Shown: piece by piece, positions 52,720 through 60,005 of the stretch
Layout: each line of letters starts with the position of its first letter
How positions within the stretch are numbered: position 1 is the stretch's first letter
Assembly: GCA_964592275.1 (NCBI GenBank)
Contig: CAZQDJ010000001.1
Coordinates: 11,646-75,645, forward strand
Source of the DNA: CANNBR01 sp964592275
Lineage (GTDB): Bacteria > Babelota > Babeliae > Babelales > CAIQNR01
DNA length: 64,000 nt
Reading direction: 5' to 3'
Notes under the pieces: generated by a model
What the model saw: only the letters and a program-made list of their open reading frames with translations
Told to the model about the DNA's origin: nothing
Database searches by the model: none
Translations under genes and position numbers: made by a program

Positions 52720-53385
52720 ATGTATTTAGTTGAAGGCAATGTTGGCGCTGGAAAATCAACTCTTCTTTCTTTACTCTCCCAACAACTCCCATCGATACAA
52801 GTTGTTTTTGAAGCAGTTAATTCATGGGATGCTGTTGATCATGGCACGTCACTTCTTGCCAATTTTTATCAAGATACTCGCCGCTGGTCATACACCATGG
52901 AAACATTCACCATGTTCAAACGTATACAAGAACATTTACGTGAACAAGCTAACAATAATCCTTTCCGCATCGTTGAACGCTCTTTATATTCAGGACACTA
53001 CTGTTTTGCAAAAAACGGCTATCTCCATGGTTTTTTAGATGATGCTGAATGGGAACTCTACAATACATGGTTTACCTTTTTAGTAGAACAACGTTGCAAA
53101 AACCCTCATGGTTTTATCTACCTGCAAACTGATCCAAGGGTTTGTTATGAGCGAGCAAAAAAGCGAAGCCGTTCAAGCGAAGAAACAATTCCTCTTGCGT
53201 ACTTTGAACAAATTCATGAACAGCACGAAGAATTTTTAATAAAAAAACAGGGCATTTTACCTGCGCTTAAAAATGTTCCTATCCTTGTTCTTGATGTTTC
53301 TTTTGAATTTGAAACAAACGAAGAACGAATAAAAGAATACGCTGAAAAAATTTACGATTTTATGCTTTTAACAAGTAATCGCTAA
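52720..53385 (+). CDS. Deoxynucleoside kinase, paralogue 2
   Basis: A 221-residue paralogue of the kinase at 24480. P-loop GNVGAGKS (residues 6-13), ERSLYSGHYCFAKN in place of ERSVYSDRYCFAKN, and an arginine-rich AKKRSRSSEETIPLAY lid. The DR to GH change next to the catalytic box is the main difference and may alter base preference. AAAGG precedes the ATG. Confidence 0.92.
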   Translation: MYLVEGNVGAGKSTLLSLLSQQLPSIQVVFEAVNSWDAVDHGTSLLANFYQDTRRWSYTMETFTMFKRIQEHLREQANNNPFRIVERSLYSGHYCFAKNGYLHGFLDDAEWELYNTWFTFLVEQRCKNPHGFIYLQTDPRVCYERAKKRSRSSEETIPLAYFEQIHEQHEEFLIKKQGILPALKNVPILVLDVSFEFETNEERIKEYAEKIYDFMLLTSNR

Positions 53386-53394
53386 AAGCTTTCT

Positions 53395-54582
53395 CTAAGC
53401 AATTTTATAAATTCGGTGCTTGCCCACTTTGATCGTCATACCAGATTTCCACGCAATGAGCGCTTTAAAATCAGTCACCGGTTCTCCATCAATGATCACT
53501 GCATTTGTTTCTATCAAACGTTTTGCATCAGATGAGGTTTTAATCGCTCCTAATGTTTTGAGCAATTCTACCACCCAAAGAGGGTTTTCTAGACCTGCAG
53601 GCAACGCAACCTCTTGCGCTTGAGAAAGATCTTTCTTTTGAAAAACCGTTTCAAAATACTGTTGCGCCACGTCAGCTTCTGCCGGTGACCAAAACATTGA
53701 AAGTACTTGGTGAGCCATGCTCTTTTTTAAATCAAGAGGATGCACACTACCATCTTTTACTTGTTGCTGCATTGCAGCAATATCAATCAAAGAAGTAAGT
53801 AACAGTACTTCGTAATAACGCCACATAAGCACATCAGAAATTGACATTAACTTTCCATACGCATCCTGCGGCAATTCAGAAAGGCCAATATAATTGCCCA
53901 ACGACTTGGACATTTTTTCAACCCCATCAAGGCCTTCAAGAAGTGGTAACGTCATAATAACTTGTGGTTCTTGTCCGTATTGTTCTTGTAAAAAACGTCC
54001 CATCAAAAGGTTGAATGTTTGATCGGTTCCGCCAAGCTCTACATCTGCTTTGAGCGCTACAGAATCGTATCCCTGCATTAATGGATAAAAAAGTTCATGA
54101 AACCCAATCGGACTATTTTCTTCCAATCTATTTGCAAAATCTTCACGTTCAATAAGACGAGCAAGGGTCACTTTTGCACACAGTTTTAAAAGATCAGCAC
54201 AACTCAATTTTGAAAGCCATTCAGAGTTAAAACACAAGGTAAAATTTTCCTGAGAAAGCACTTTGCTTACCTGCTCTAAGTAAGTCTTAGTATTTGCAAT
54301 AATAGCTTCATCTGAAAGCACTGGACGGGTTTTTGATTTGCCTGTTGGATCACCAATGCGTGCGGTAAAATCGCCAATCAAACATAAAATTTCGTGACCC
54401 ATGTCCTGGAATTGACGCAATTTTCTGAGCACCACTGCGTGACCAAGATGCAAATCTGGAGCCGTAGGATCCATTCCCAATTTAATGCGTAGTTTTTTAC
54501 CGGTTGCTATCTTTTTTTCAAACTCTTTTTCTGGGATAACGGCAATGATGCCTCTTTTAAGCGCTTCTATTTGGTTATTCAT
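53395..54582 (-). CDS. tyrS: Tyrosine-tRNA ligase
   Basis: Class I synthetase of 395 residues. HLGH at residues 45-48 is the HIGH motif and KMSKSLGN the KMSKS motif. The C-terminal 60 residues form an S4 RNA-binding domain (SDAKRLIETNAVIIDGEPV). DQTFNLLMGR and the anticodon region are typical of the bacterial TyrS type. It is followed by the site-2 protease homologue 10 bases away. Confidence 0.95.
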   Translation of the reverse strand: MNNQIEALKRGIIAVIPEKEFEKKIATGKKLRIKLGMDPTAPDLHLGHAVVLRKLRQFQDMGHEILCLIGDFTARIGDPTGKSKTRPVLSDEAIIANTKTYLEQVSKVLSQENFTLCFNSEWLSKLSCADLLKLCAKVTLARLIEREDFANRLEENSPIGFHELFYPLMQGYDSVALKADVELGGTDQTFNLLMGRFLQEQYGQEPQVIMTLPLLEGLDGVEKMSKSLGNYIGLSELPQDAYGKLMSISDVLMWRYYEVLLLTSLIDIAAMQQQVKDGSVHPLDLKKSMAHQVLSMFWSPAEADVAQQYFETVFQKKDLSQAQEVALPAGLENPLWVVELLKTLGAIKTSSDAKRLIETNAVIIDGEPVTDFKALIAWKSGMTIKVGKHRIYKIA

Positions 54583-54592
54583 TATCAGTTCC

Positions 54593-55318
54593 CTACGAAA
54601 GAAGAGTTATACATTTCCAAAACCACATCCCAATCGAAATAATCAACCAGAGAATACCCATGTGAATCTTATTTACAAACAACATCAAAAGAATAATGGG
54701 AACAATAAACATCATCCATTGCATGCGATCACCAGAATAAAGTCCAAAAGCCCCTTGTTCGTCTTTAGAAAAATAGAAAAAACCTACATAAAACAAATTT
54801 ACGATGATGTTAAACGCAGCCAACATACTGTTGAAAAAGATAATATTACGAAGCAACAAAGCCACCACAATCGCAAATGATGATGTTGTCTCATACCCTG
54901 GATAGAGTACCGCAGTCCGTGCTTGGGAAAAACTCAAAAAGAATTCAAGTGGATCAGAACCAAAGAGAAGAACAAAACAAAATAATGCCAAGAGAGCCAT
55001 TATAATATTTGCAAAGGCATCGGATAAATAAGCAGTAACCATTTTTGGAACCCGCCATTTACCATAAAAATTATGTGGATTGAGAGGAATATACTGACCA
55101 AACCCAAATGGTGTAAGCCCAAGCGCCATAATGGCTAGCCAAAAAAAACTTACGTGCGCCATAGGATTCAGAGTGAGAAAACCTAATTTCTCCGGAGTAT
55201 CATCACCCATTTTTTCTGCTACCCACGCTCTAAAACATCCAATAATCGGGATAATAGAAAAATAAGTGAGCAAAACAATTAACGTATCGATCATTAACTC
55301 TGTTGCTTGAACGGTCAT
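54593..55318 (-). CDS. Site-2 protease (M50) homologue lacking the metal site
   Basis: A 241-residue multi-span protein aligned to the bacterial M50 group by KMGDDTPEKLGFLTLNPMAH and FGFGQYIPLNPHNF. The zinc motif HExxH should lie at residues 26-30 but reads IGCFR, and the late PLDG segment with its Asp ligand is replaced by VNLFYVGFF. It is therefore probably a proteolytically dead pseudoenzyme. ATG 55318 is preferred to GTG 55324. It lies 10 bases upstream of tyrS on the same strand. Confidence 0.65.
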   Translation of the reverse strand: MTVQATELMIDTLIVLLTYFSIIPIIGCFRAWVAEKMGDDTPEKLGFLTLNPMAHVSFFWLAIMALGLTPFGFGQYIPLNPHNFYGKWRVPKMVTAYLSDAFANIIMALLALFCFVLLFGSDPLEFFLSFSQARTAVLYPGYETTSSFAIVVALLLRNIIFFNSMLAAFNIIVNLFYVGFFYFSKDEQGAFGLYSGDRMQWMMFIVPIILLMLFVNKIHMGILWLIISIGMWFWKCITLLS

Positions 55319-55457
55319 ACCCACAAAAGGCTCCCCATTAGTTTTGTCCTACTATTTTTATCTTTACTGCAGTTTAAAAAGATTTGCCGGAAGGGTCAAA
55401 CTCATGCAAAAATTGGGTTATCTTAAAATTAATGGTAAATAAAAAGTTAATAAAAAT

Positions 55458-55553
55458 TCCCGTCATCCCCAGAGAACGGTAGTCACAGCAGTGCCAAAGG
55501 CACTGTCTAGACGAAGTGAACGTACGGGGACCAAGACGTAACAAGAAGAAGTC
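55458..55553. repeat. Dispersed hairpin element, copy C
   Basis: The conserved left arm CATCCCCAGAGAACGG (55463-55478) and a right part GTGAACGTACGGGGAC (55515-55530) surround a perfect inner hairpin CAGTGCC-aaa-GGCACTG (55488-55504). It lies in the repeat-filled gap between the M50 homologue and the TPR gene. Confidence 0.65.
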
Positions 55554-55570
55554 ATAATAAAATATAAAGT

Positions 55571-55905
55571 TAGAGCTTATCCGAAAATTAATAGATACAT
55601 TAAAAAAGTCCCGTCATCCCCAGCGATAGGAGTAGCCACGTCCGAATGGACGAGTGGCGTATGACTGAGCGTTGGGGATCCAGTTGTTACAGGAAGAAGT
55701 CATTTTTTTGATTGTATAGAGATGGATAATCGATACTAGATAGCATTTGAACTATGAGGACTTTGTCTTGTTACGTCTGGATCCCCGTACCGTTCACTCA
55801 GTCTAACGAAACATTTTATGTTTCGCCGCGACTTCGTTCTCTGGGGATGACAGTAAAAAAACAAACTTAAAAGATGGATTGATTTAATTTTCGGATAAGC
55901 TCTAA
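55571..55905. repeat. 335-bp composite element with 22-bp perfect inverted ends
   Basis: TTAGAGCTTATCCGAAAATT begins a 22-base arm at 55571-55592, which is exactly inverted at 55884-55905. Inside lie two dispersed hairpin copies. The first is 55611-55680, with inner stem CGTCC-gaat-GGACG at 55639-55652. The second is 55790-55849, with inner stem CGAAACAT-ttt-ATGTTTCG at 55807-55825. No gene is supported in 55319-55965. Confidence 0.65.
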
Positions 55906-55965
55906 AAATAGAAGAATGACAGTTGAAAAATAACCAACTCATTTTCTAAAAGAAGGAGAATTGTT

Positions 55966-58098
55966 ATGACCGCATTCAAAGAACAAAAAAAACAATCACC
56001 ACAATGGAAATGGACTCTTGCCGCTACCATAGTACTGGCAACCGTAACTATCATTTCTTACTACCCATCCCTTTCATATAATTTTCAGTTTGATGACATT
56101 TTTAATATTCAAAAATTCTTTCACTTACGTATTAATGATTTCAAATCGTGGGTATTTGGTGGTAGTAGGTGGATCAGTTATGTGCTCAATGCGGTGCATT
56201 ACAAGATCGGAAAACATAATCCCTTCGTCTACCGACGCACCAATATGCTCTTCCATGTAACAGCTGGCCTTCTTCTCTTTTTTGTAACCTACTATGCCCT
56301 TTTAAATCTTAAAAAATATGCTTCACTGGTAAAAAAAGCCTTACCAGTCGCCTTCTTTACCGCGCTTCTTTTTTTACTGCACCCTGTCCAAACACAAACA
56401 GTTTCATATGTTATTCAGGGGCAACTAGAAGGGCTTGCCACTCTTTTTATGATAGCGATTATGCTTGTGTATTTTTTCTATCAAAAAGCTCAATCATGGA
56501 ATGTTAAAGCACCTCTTCTTATACTCATTACCATTCTTGGGATATTTTCTTGTGGTACCAAAGAAATTGCCATTCTTTCTCCTTTAATGCTCTTACTTTT
56601 TGATTGGTTTTTTATCTCTCAAGGCAGTTTTACAGAATTAAAAAAGAAATGGCTTTTTTTTACAAGCTATACCGCACTTATCGCTTTTCAATATGTTCGT
56701 TATTTAAATTTTCATTTTCTTAAAACTTCTTTTTTAGGAACGGCGGTACTACCAAATAATGTTGGTAATGTAATTACTGCCAATGCACAACAAACCATTA
56801 ATCCACTCACGTACTGCATGTCTCAATTTAAAGTAGTAGTACATTACATTGTTATGTTTCTCTGGCCTTTTAATATTAGCGTCGACTATGACTGGAAAAT
56901 GCCATCAAGTTTCTTTACCACTGAAGTACTAGCTCCTCTTTTCTTTCTCCTCTGTCTATTTACAGGAACACTTTTTTTATTGCGTAAAGATACAACACAC
57001 CCTGTTGCTTTTTGTTCATTATGGTTCTTTATTGGGCTTGCCCCACGCTCAACTATCATCCCTTCAACAGAATTAGTTGCTGATTACAAAACCTATTTTA
57101 GCTCTTTTGGCATTTTTTTATTACTTGCCCTGGCTCTCGTTTTTGGATTTGAATGGCTTACTCAAAAAGTGTCTTTAAAAAATAATCGATTAAGCGCTTA
57201 TGGTATAACAACACTGTGCATTTTATTGCTTGGATTTAGCACTTATAATCGCAACAGAATATGGAAATCAGGAGAAGCTTTTTGGATGAGCAACATTGAA
57301 AATTCACCAAAAAAAGCTCGTGCTTACAATAATTATGCGGTTGCCATAGCAGAACATGAACGATACAAAGAGGCCATACCGTATTTACGTAAAGCTATAA
57401 AACTAGACCCTCACTATCCTGATGCATGGAGCAATATTTCTGTATGTTACTGCAGACTAGGAAAGCTTGATATTGCCATCGATTGTCTACGTCGCGCACT
57501 TACCATCAATCCAAATTATCCCGAATTTTATAACAATCTTTCTTCATATCTGCTTACAAAAAAAGATTATGCCGAAGTGAAAAGGCTTACCCAACATGCC
57601 ATAAAATTGCGTCCTTATTATGGCAAAGCACATTTTAATTGGGGACAAGCTTTGTATGAAGAAGGTGATAAACAAGGGGCATTCGAAAAAATAAAATTTG
57701 CCTGCATTAATGCTGACTATCAAGCAGTTGAATCGTTTAGATCATATGCAGAAATCAGTGTCGAATTACAAAAATATGAAGATGCGCTGGTAGGATTTAC
57801 CCATCTTGCAGAACTACTCCCCCATGATGCTGATGTTCTTTTTAACATTGGCAATGCACACTACTGCCTTGATCATCTTGATGAAGCACAAAAAACTTAT
57901 GAATATCTTCTTGCAAAAAATCCTCAAGAATATCGCTCATGGCTCAACCTTGCAGAAGTGTATGTTAAAAAAAACAATCTTTCACAAGCTCTGCTCTGTT
58001 ATGAAAAAGCCCAACCTATGGCATCGTACCATCCTATAGTTGTTACACGGCTTGCAGAATGCAAACAACATATCGCGCGTGGGAAAAATTTAGCGTAA
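55966..58098 (+). CDS. TMTC-like membrane glycosyltransferase with C-terminal TPR array
   Basis: A 710-residue protein. Residues 1-420 contain about ten membrane helices; the early loop YNFQFDDIFNIQKFF, with its Asp-Asp, resembles the active-site loop of PMT/TMTC O-mannosyltransferases. Residues 440-700 form roughly seven tetratricopeptide repeats (e.g. ARAYNNYAVAIAEHERYKEA, DPHYPDAWSNISVCYCRLGK). AAGGAGA precedes the ATG. It may glycosylate proteins or envelope polymers while the TPR part binds partners; the transfer activity is inferred. Confidence 0.8.
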   Translation: MTAFKEQKKQSPQWKWTLAATIVLATVTIISYYPSLSYNFQFDDIFNIQKFFHLRINDFKSWVFGGSRWISYVLNAVHYKIGKHNPFVYRRTNMLFHVTAGLLLFFVTYYALLNLKKYASLVKKALPVAFFTALLFLLHPVQTQTVSYVIQGQLEGLATLFMIAIMLVYFFYQKAQSWNVKAPLLILITILGIFSCGTKEIAILSPLMLLLFDWFFISQGSFTELKKKWLFFTSYTALIAFQYVRYLNFHFLKTSFLGTAVLPNNVGNVITANAQQTINPLTYCMSQFKVVVHYIVMFLWPFNISVDYDWKMPSSFFTTEVLAPLFFLLCLFTGTLFLLRKDTTHPVAFCSLWFFIGLAPRSTIIPSTELVADYKTYFSSFGIFLLLALALVFGFEWLTQKVSLKNNRLSAYGITTLCILLLGFSTYNRNRIWKSGEAFWMSNIENSPKKARAYNNYAVAIAEHERYKEAIPYLRKAIKLDPHYPDAWSNISVCYCRLGKLDIAIDCLRRALTINPNYPEFYNNLSSYLLTKKDYAEVKRLTQHAIKLRPYYGKAHFNWGQALYEEGDKQGAFEKIKFACINADYQAVESFRSYAEISVELQKYEDALVGFTHLAELLPHDADVLFNIGNAHYCLDHLDEAQKTYEYLLAKNPQEYRSWLNLAEVYVKKNNLSQALLCYEKAQPMASYHPIVVTRLAECKQHIARGKNLA

Positions 58099-58157
58099 GC
58101 AAACGTAAACAAAAATAGCGTCTTCAGCCAGAAACGATGAATTTTAATCTCTAAAAA

Positions 58158-58197
58158 AATCCTGTCATTAACTCGTAATGACAGGATTTCTCTTTTT
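58158..58197 (+). terminator. Rho-independent terminator
   Basis: A 13-bp perfect stem AATCCTGTCATTA / TAATGACAGGATT with loop ACTCG is followed by TCTCTTTTT. It ends the TPR gene transcript. Confidence 0.85.
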
Positions 58198-58268
58198 CCT
58201 TATTTTCCCCTACTCAAGCTTCTACCTTACCCAATTCAGGCTTAATGTCTATTAAAAAAGCATCCCTT

Positions 58269-58297
58269 TTGACAGAGTTAATTTCTAATAGTAATAT
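58269..58297 (+). promoter_or_regulatory. Sigma-70 promoter of the AAA+ gene
   Basis: A perfect -35 box TTGACA (58269-58274) is followed after 17 bases by TAATAT (58292-58297), 44 bases before the start codon. It lies between a terminator and the gene, which supports a single-gene unit. Confidence 0.6.
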
Positions 58298-58341
58298 TAT
58301 AATAAGTTCAAAATTAAACTAAAAAAATAAGGAGCATTATT

Positions 58342-59547
58342 ATGAAGTCAAAAATATTCGTTATGTTTTTATCAATTACATCACTCAGTCAAGCATCATA
58401 CGTAGTATCCACACTTAAATTTGACACATTTATTCCAAATATAACTACTTTAAAAGAAGTCGGTAAAAAAGAACTAAAAGAATTGGGTGGAAAAGTTGCC
58501 ACGACAGCCCTAGTTGAATCAATACAATCATTGAGAACAGCTGCTCTAGAAACAATGCGCGATACATCGAAAAGCATTATAAACTCATGCACTGTAGAAA
58601 ATTACGATATTTACGGAACGCGTTTTTTACAAAGCGCTTCATCAGTAGCAATGATTTACTACTTACTCTATGGTATAAATCGACTTGGATCCAATGGAGA
58701 AATTGAAGCAATTACTTGGAAAAATATTAGTTCCCAATGGGGCGGCCCGTTACCAAAAGAATTCGAAGAAATCTTAAAAGCAGAAAAACATCATGCAACT
58801 CTGAAAAAAGAGGGTTTATCTTGTCATAATGGCTATCTCTTTCACGGAGAGCCGGGAACAGGAAAAACGTTTTTTGCGAGAGTCTTATCAGATAAACTTG
58901 GAACTCCTTTAATCGAAACTAATAGTGGACAATTTTTATCACTCTTTCAAGGATCGGGAAATAAAAAACTTGAAACTATTCTCAAAAAAGCACGCTCTCT
59001 TCGACCAAAATTTTATCAATCGCAATCAAAACCTTTTTCATGCATCGTCTTTATTGATGAAATAGATGGACTACAACGTAATCGTCCCGGCGTTGGAAGC
59101 AATGGAGAAGAAGATCGTTTTATGAATGATTTTTTAGCAATAATTACTGATCCGCAAAATAGTGATATTCTTTTTATCGGAGCTACTAATTCGATCAAAA
59201 AGATTGATGAAGCGCTAAAAAGAGATGGGCGACTTGTGCCCATAAAATTTGAATTGCCAAGCGATGAAATACGAACAGCTATCCTCACTACCATTTTTAA
59301 AAAATACAAAATTACTGAGCCCTTTGAAGCAAAAGATCTTCTTGAAAAAACAAAAGGATTCTCTTCTGCAACACTTGAAGAAATGGTAAAAAGAGCAACA
59401 ATAAATGCTCTTATTAACCAATTAGAGGAAGCTCCTACTTCTTTCTTTGGAGAATTTGAAAAACTTCTCGCCGAAAGAAAACAACAAGAAATCCAAAAAG
59501 ATGCGCCTGAAGCAATGTCAGATGCTACAAGAATGATGTACACTTAA
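58342..59547 (+). CDS. AAA+ ATPase with N-terminal signal peptide
   Basis: A 401-residue classical AAA ATPase. Walker A is GEPGTGKTFF near residues 172-181, Walker B IVFIDEID near residues 236-243, sensor GATNS and arginine-finger region KRDGRLVPIKFELPS. The N-terminus is a signal-like sequence (IFVMFLSITSLSQASY), and a second hydrophobic segment (SSVAMIYYLLYGINRLG) lies near residues 93-110. If the N-terminus is an uncleaved anchor and the second segment also spans, the ATPase domain would face the cytoplasm. AAGGAG lies before the ATG and a promoter and terminator frame the gene. Confidence 0.85.
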   Translation: MKSKIFVMFLSITSLSQASYVVSTLKFDTFIPNITTLKEVGKKELKELGGKVATTALVESIQSLRTAALETMRDTSKSIINSCTVENYDIYGTRFLQSASSVAMIYYLLYGINRLGSNGEIEAITWKNISSQWGGPLPKEFEEILKAEKHHATLKKEGLSCHNGYLFHGEPGTGKTFFARVLSDKLGTPLIETNSGQFLSLFQGSGNKKLETILKKARSLRPKFYQSQSKPFSCIVFIDEIDGLQRNRPGVGSNGEEDRFMNDFLAIITDPQNSDILFIGATNSIKKIDEALKRDGRLVPIKFELPSDEIRTAILTTIFKKYKITEPFEAKDLLEKTKGFSSATLEEMVKRATINALINQLEEAPTSFFGEFEKLLAERKQQEIQKDAPEAMSDATRMMYT

Positions 59548-59573
59548 TTTTTAATCATCAAACATAAATCCCA

Positions 59574-59603
59574 AAGGCTTCTCTTCATAGGGAGGCCTTT
59601 TTT
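59574..59603 (+). terminator. Rho-independent terminator
   Basis: AAGGCTTCTC pairs with GGGAGGCCTT (wobbles included) around TTCATA, followed by six T residues, just after the AAA+ gene. Confidence 0.75.
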
Positions 59604-59620
59604 AATGAATTTAAACTTAC

Positions 59621-59732
59621 GAGGACTTTTTCTTGTTACGCCTGGATGCCCAGACGCTCACTCCGTCTAGACATTCGCCGTCGCACTCTGTGCTAAGGCG
59701 TAATGCCGCGACTGCCGTTCACTGGGCATGAC
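59621..59732. repeat. Dispersed hairpin element, copy D (ATGCCCA/TGGGCAT arms)
   Basis: It begins with GAGGACTTTTTCTTGTTACG, shared almost exactly with 55756-55775. The outer arm ATGCCCA (59646-59652) pairs with TGGGCAT (59723-59729); a GTCTAGAC palindrome lies inside. The arm base that is C in copies B and C is G here and its partner is C, so pairing is preserved. Confidence 0.65.
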
Positions 59733-59776
59733 ATTGATTTTTTATTTGCCTATTAATTTTCATTTTTAAAATGTCA

Positions 59777-59965
59777 TCACCTTTCGCCCATTCTTGAAAT
59801 TTTGTTGGCTTTACTTTCAGCAAAGCCTAAAGCAGTCATCGTCCTTTCAAGTTCTTCGAAGTTTTGTTGATCCCGTCTCCGCCTACCGGCTACGCGGTTT
59901 CGAAACCAGACTTCGCTAAAGCTTCGTCTGGTTTTGACCCCAAAACCTTTTACGAGTATTCTGAC
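59777..59965 (-). other. Open reverse frame without start, possible gene remnant
   Basis: A stop-free reverse frame of about 62 codons ends at TGA 59777-59779, with C-terminal sequence ELERTMTALGFAESKANKIS and a basic stretch VAGRRRRDQQ. No start codon precedes it before a TAA. GC-rich palindromic DNA near 59881-59940 (CCAGAC/GTCTGG) underlies part of it. It may be the decayed end of a gene or merely repeat-encoded sequence. The rest of 59604-60005 shows nothing else. Confidence 0.25.
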
Positions 59966-60005
59966 AGAGAAAGATTTTTGGTACCTTTAGCCTGGTAACG
60001 CCCCT

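Noticed and set aside
59016..59543. A 175-codon reverse frame inside the AAA+ gene
   Set aside because: It is wholly antisense to the AAA+ coding region, whose Walker motifs are intact, and its product is Ser/Lys-rich without domain pattern.
59850..59945. Reverse-strand peptide VWFRNRVAGRRRR resembling a homeodomain recognition helix
   Set aside because: Short, without start codon or the rest of the fold, and encoded by palindromic GC-rich DNA; similarity is most likely chance.
59940..60005. Possible T-box leader before valS because of GGTACC-like sequence
   Set aside because: The T-box core AGGGTGGNACCGCG and a specifier stem cannot be identified.
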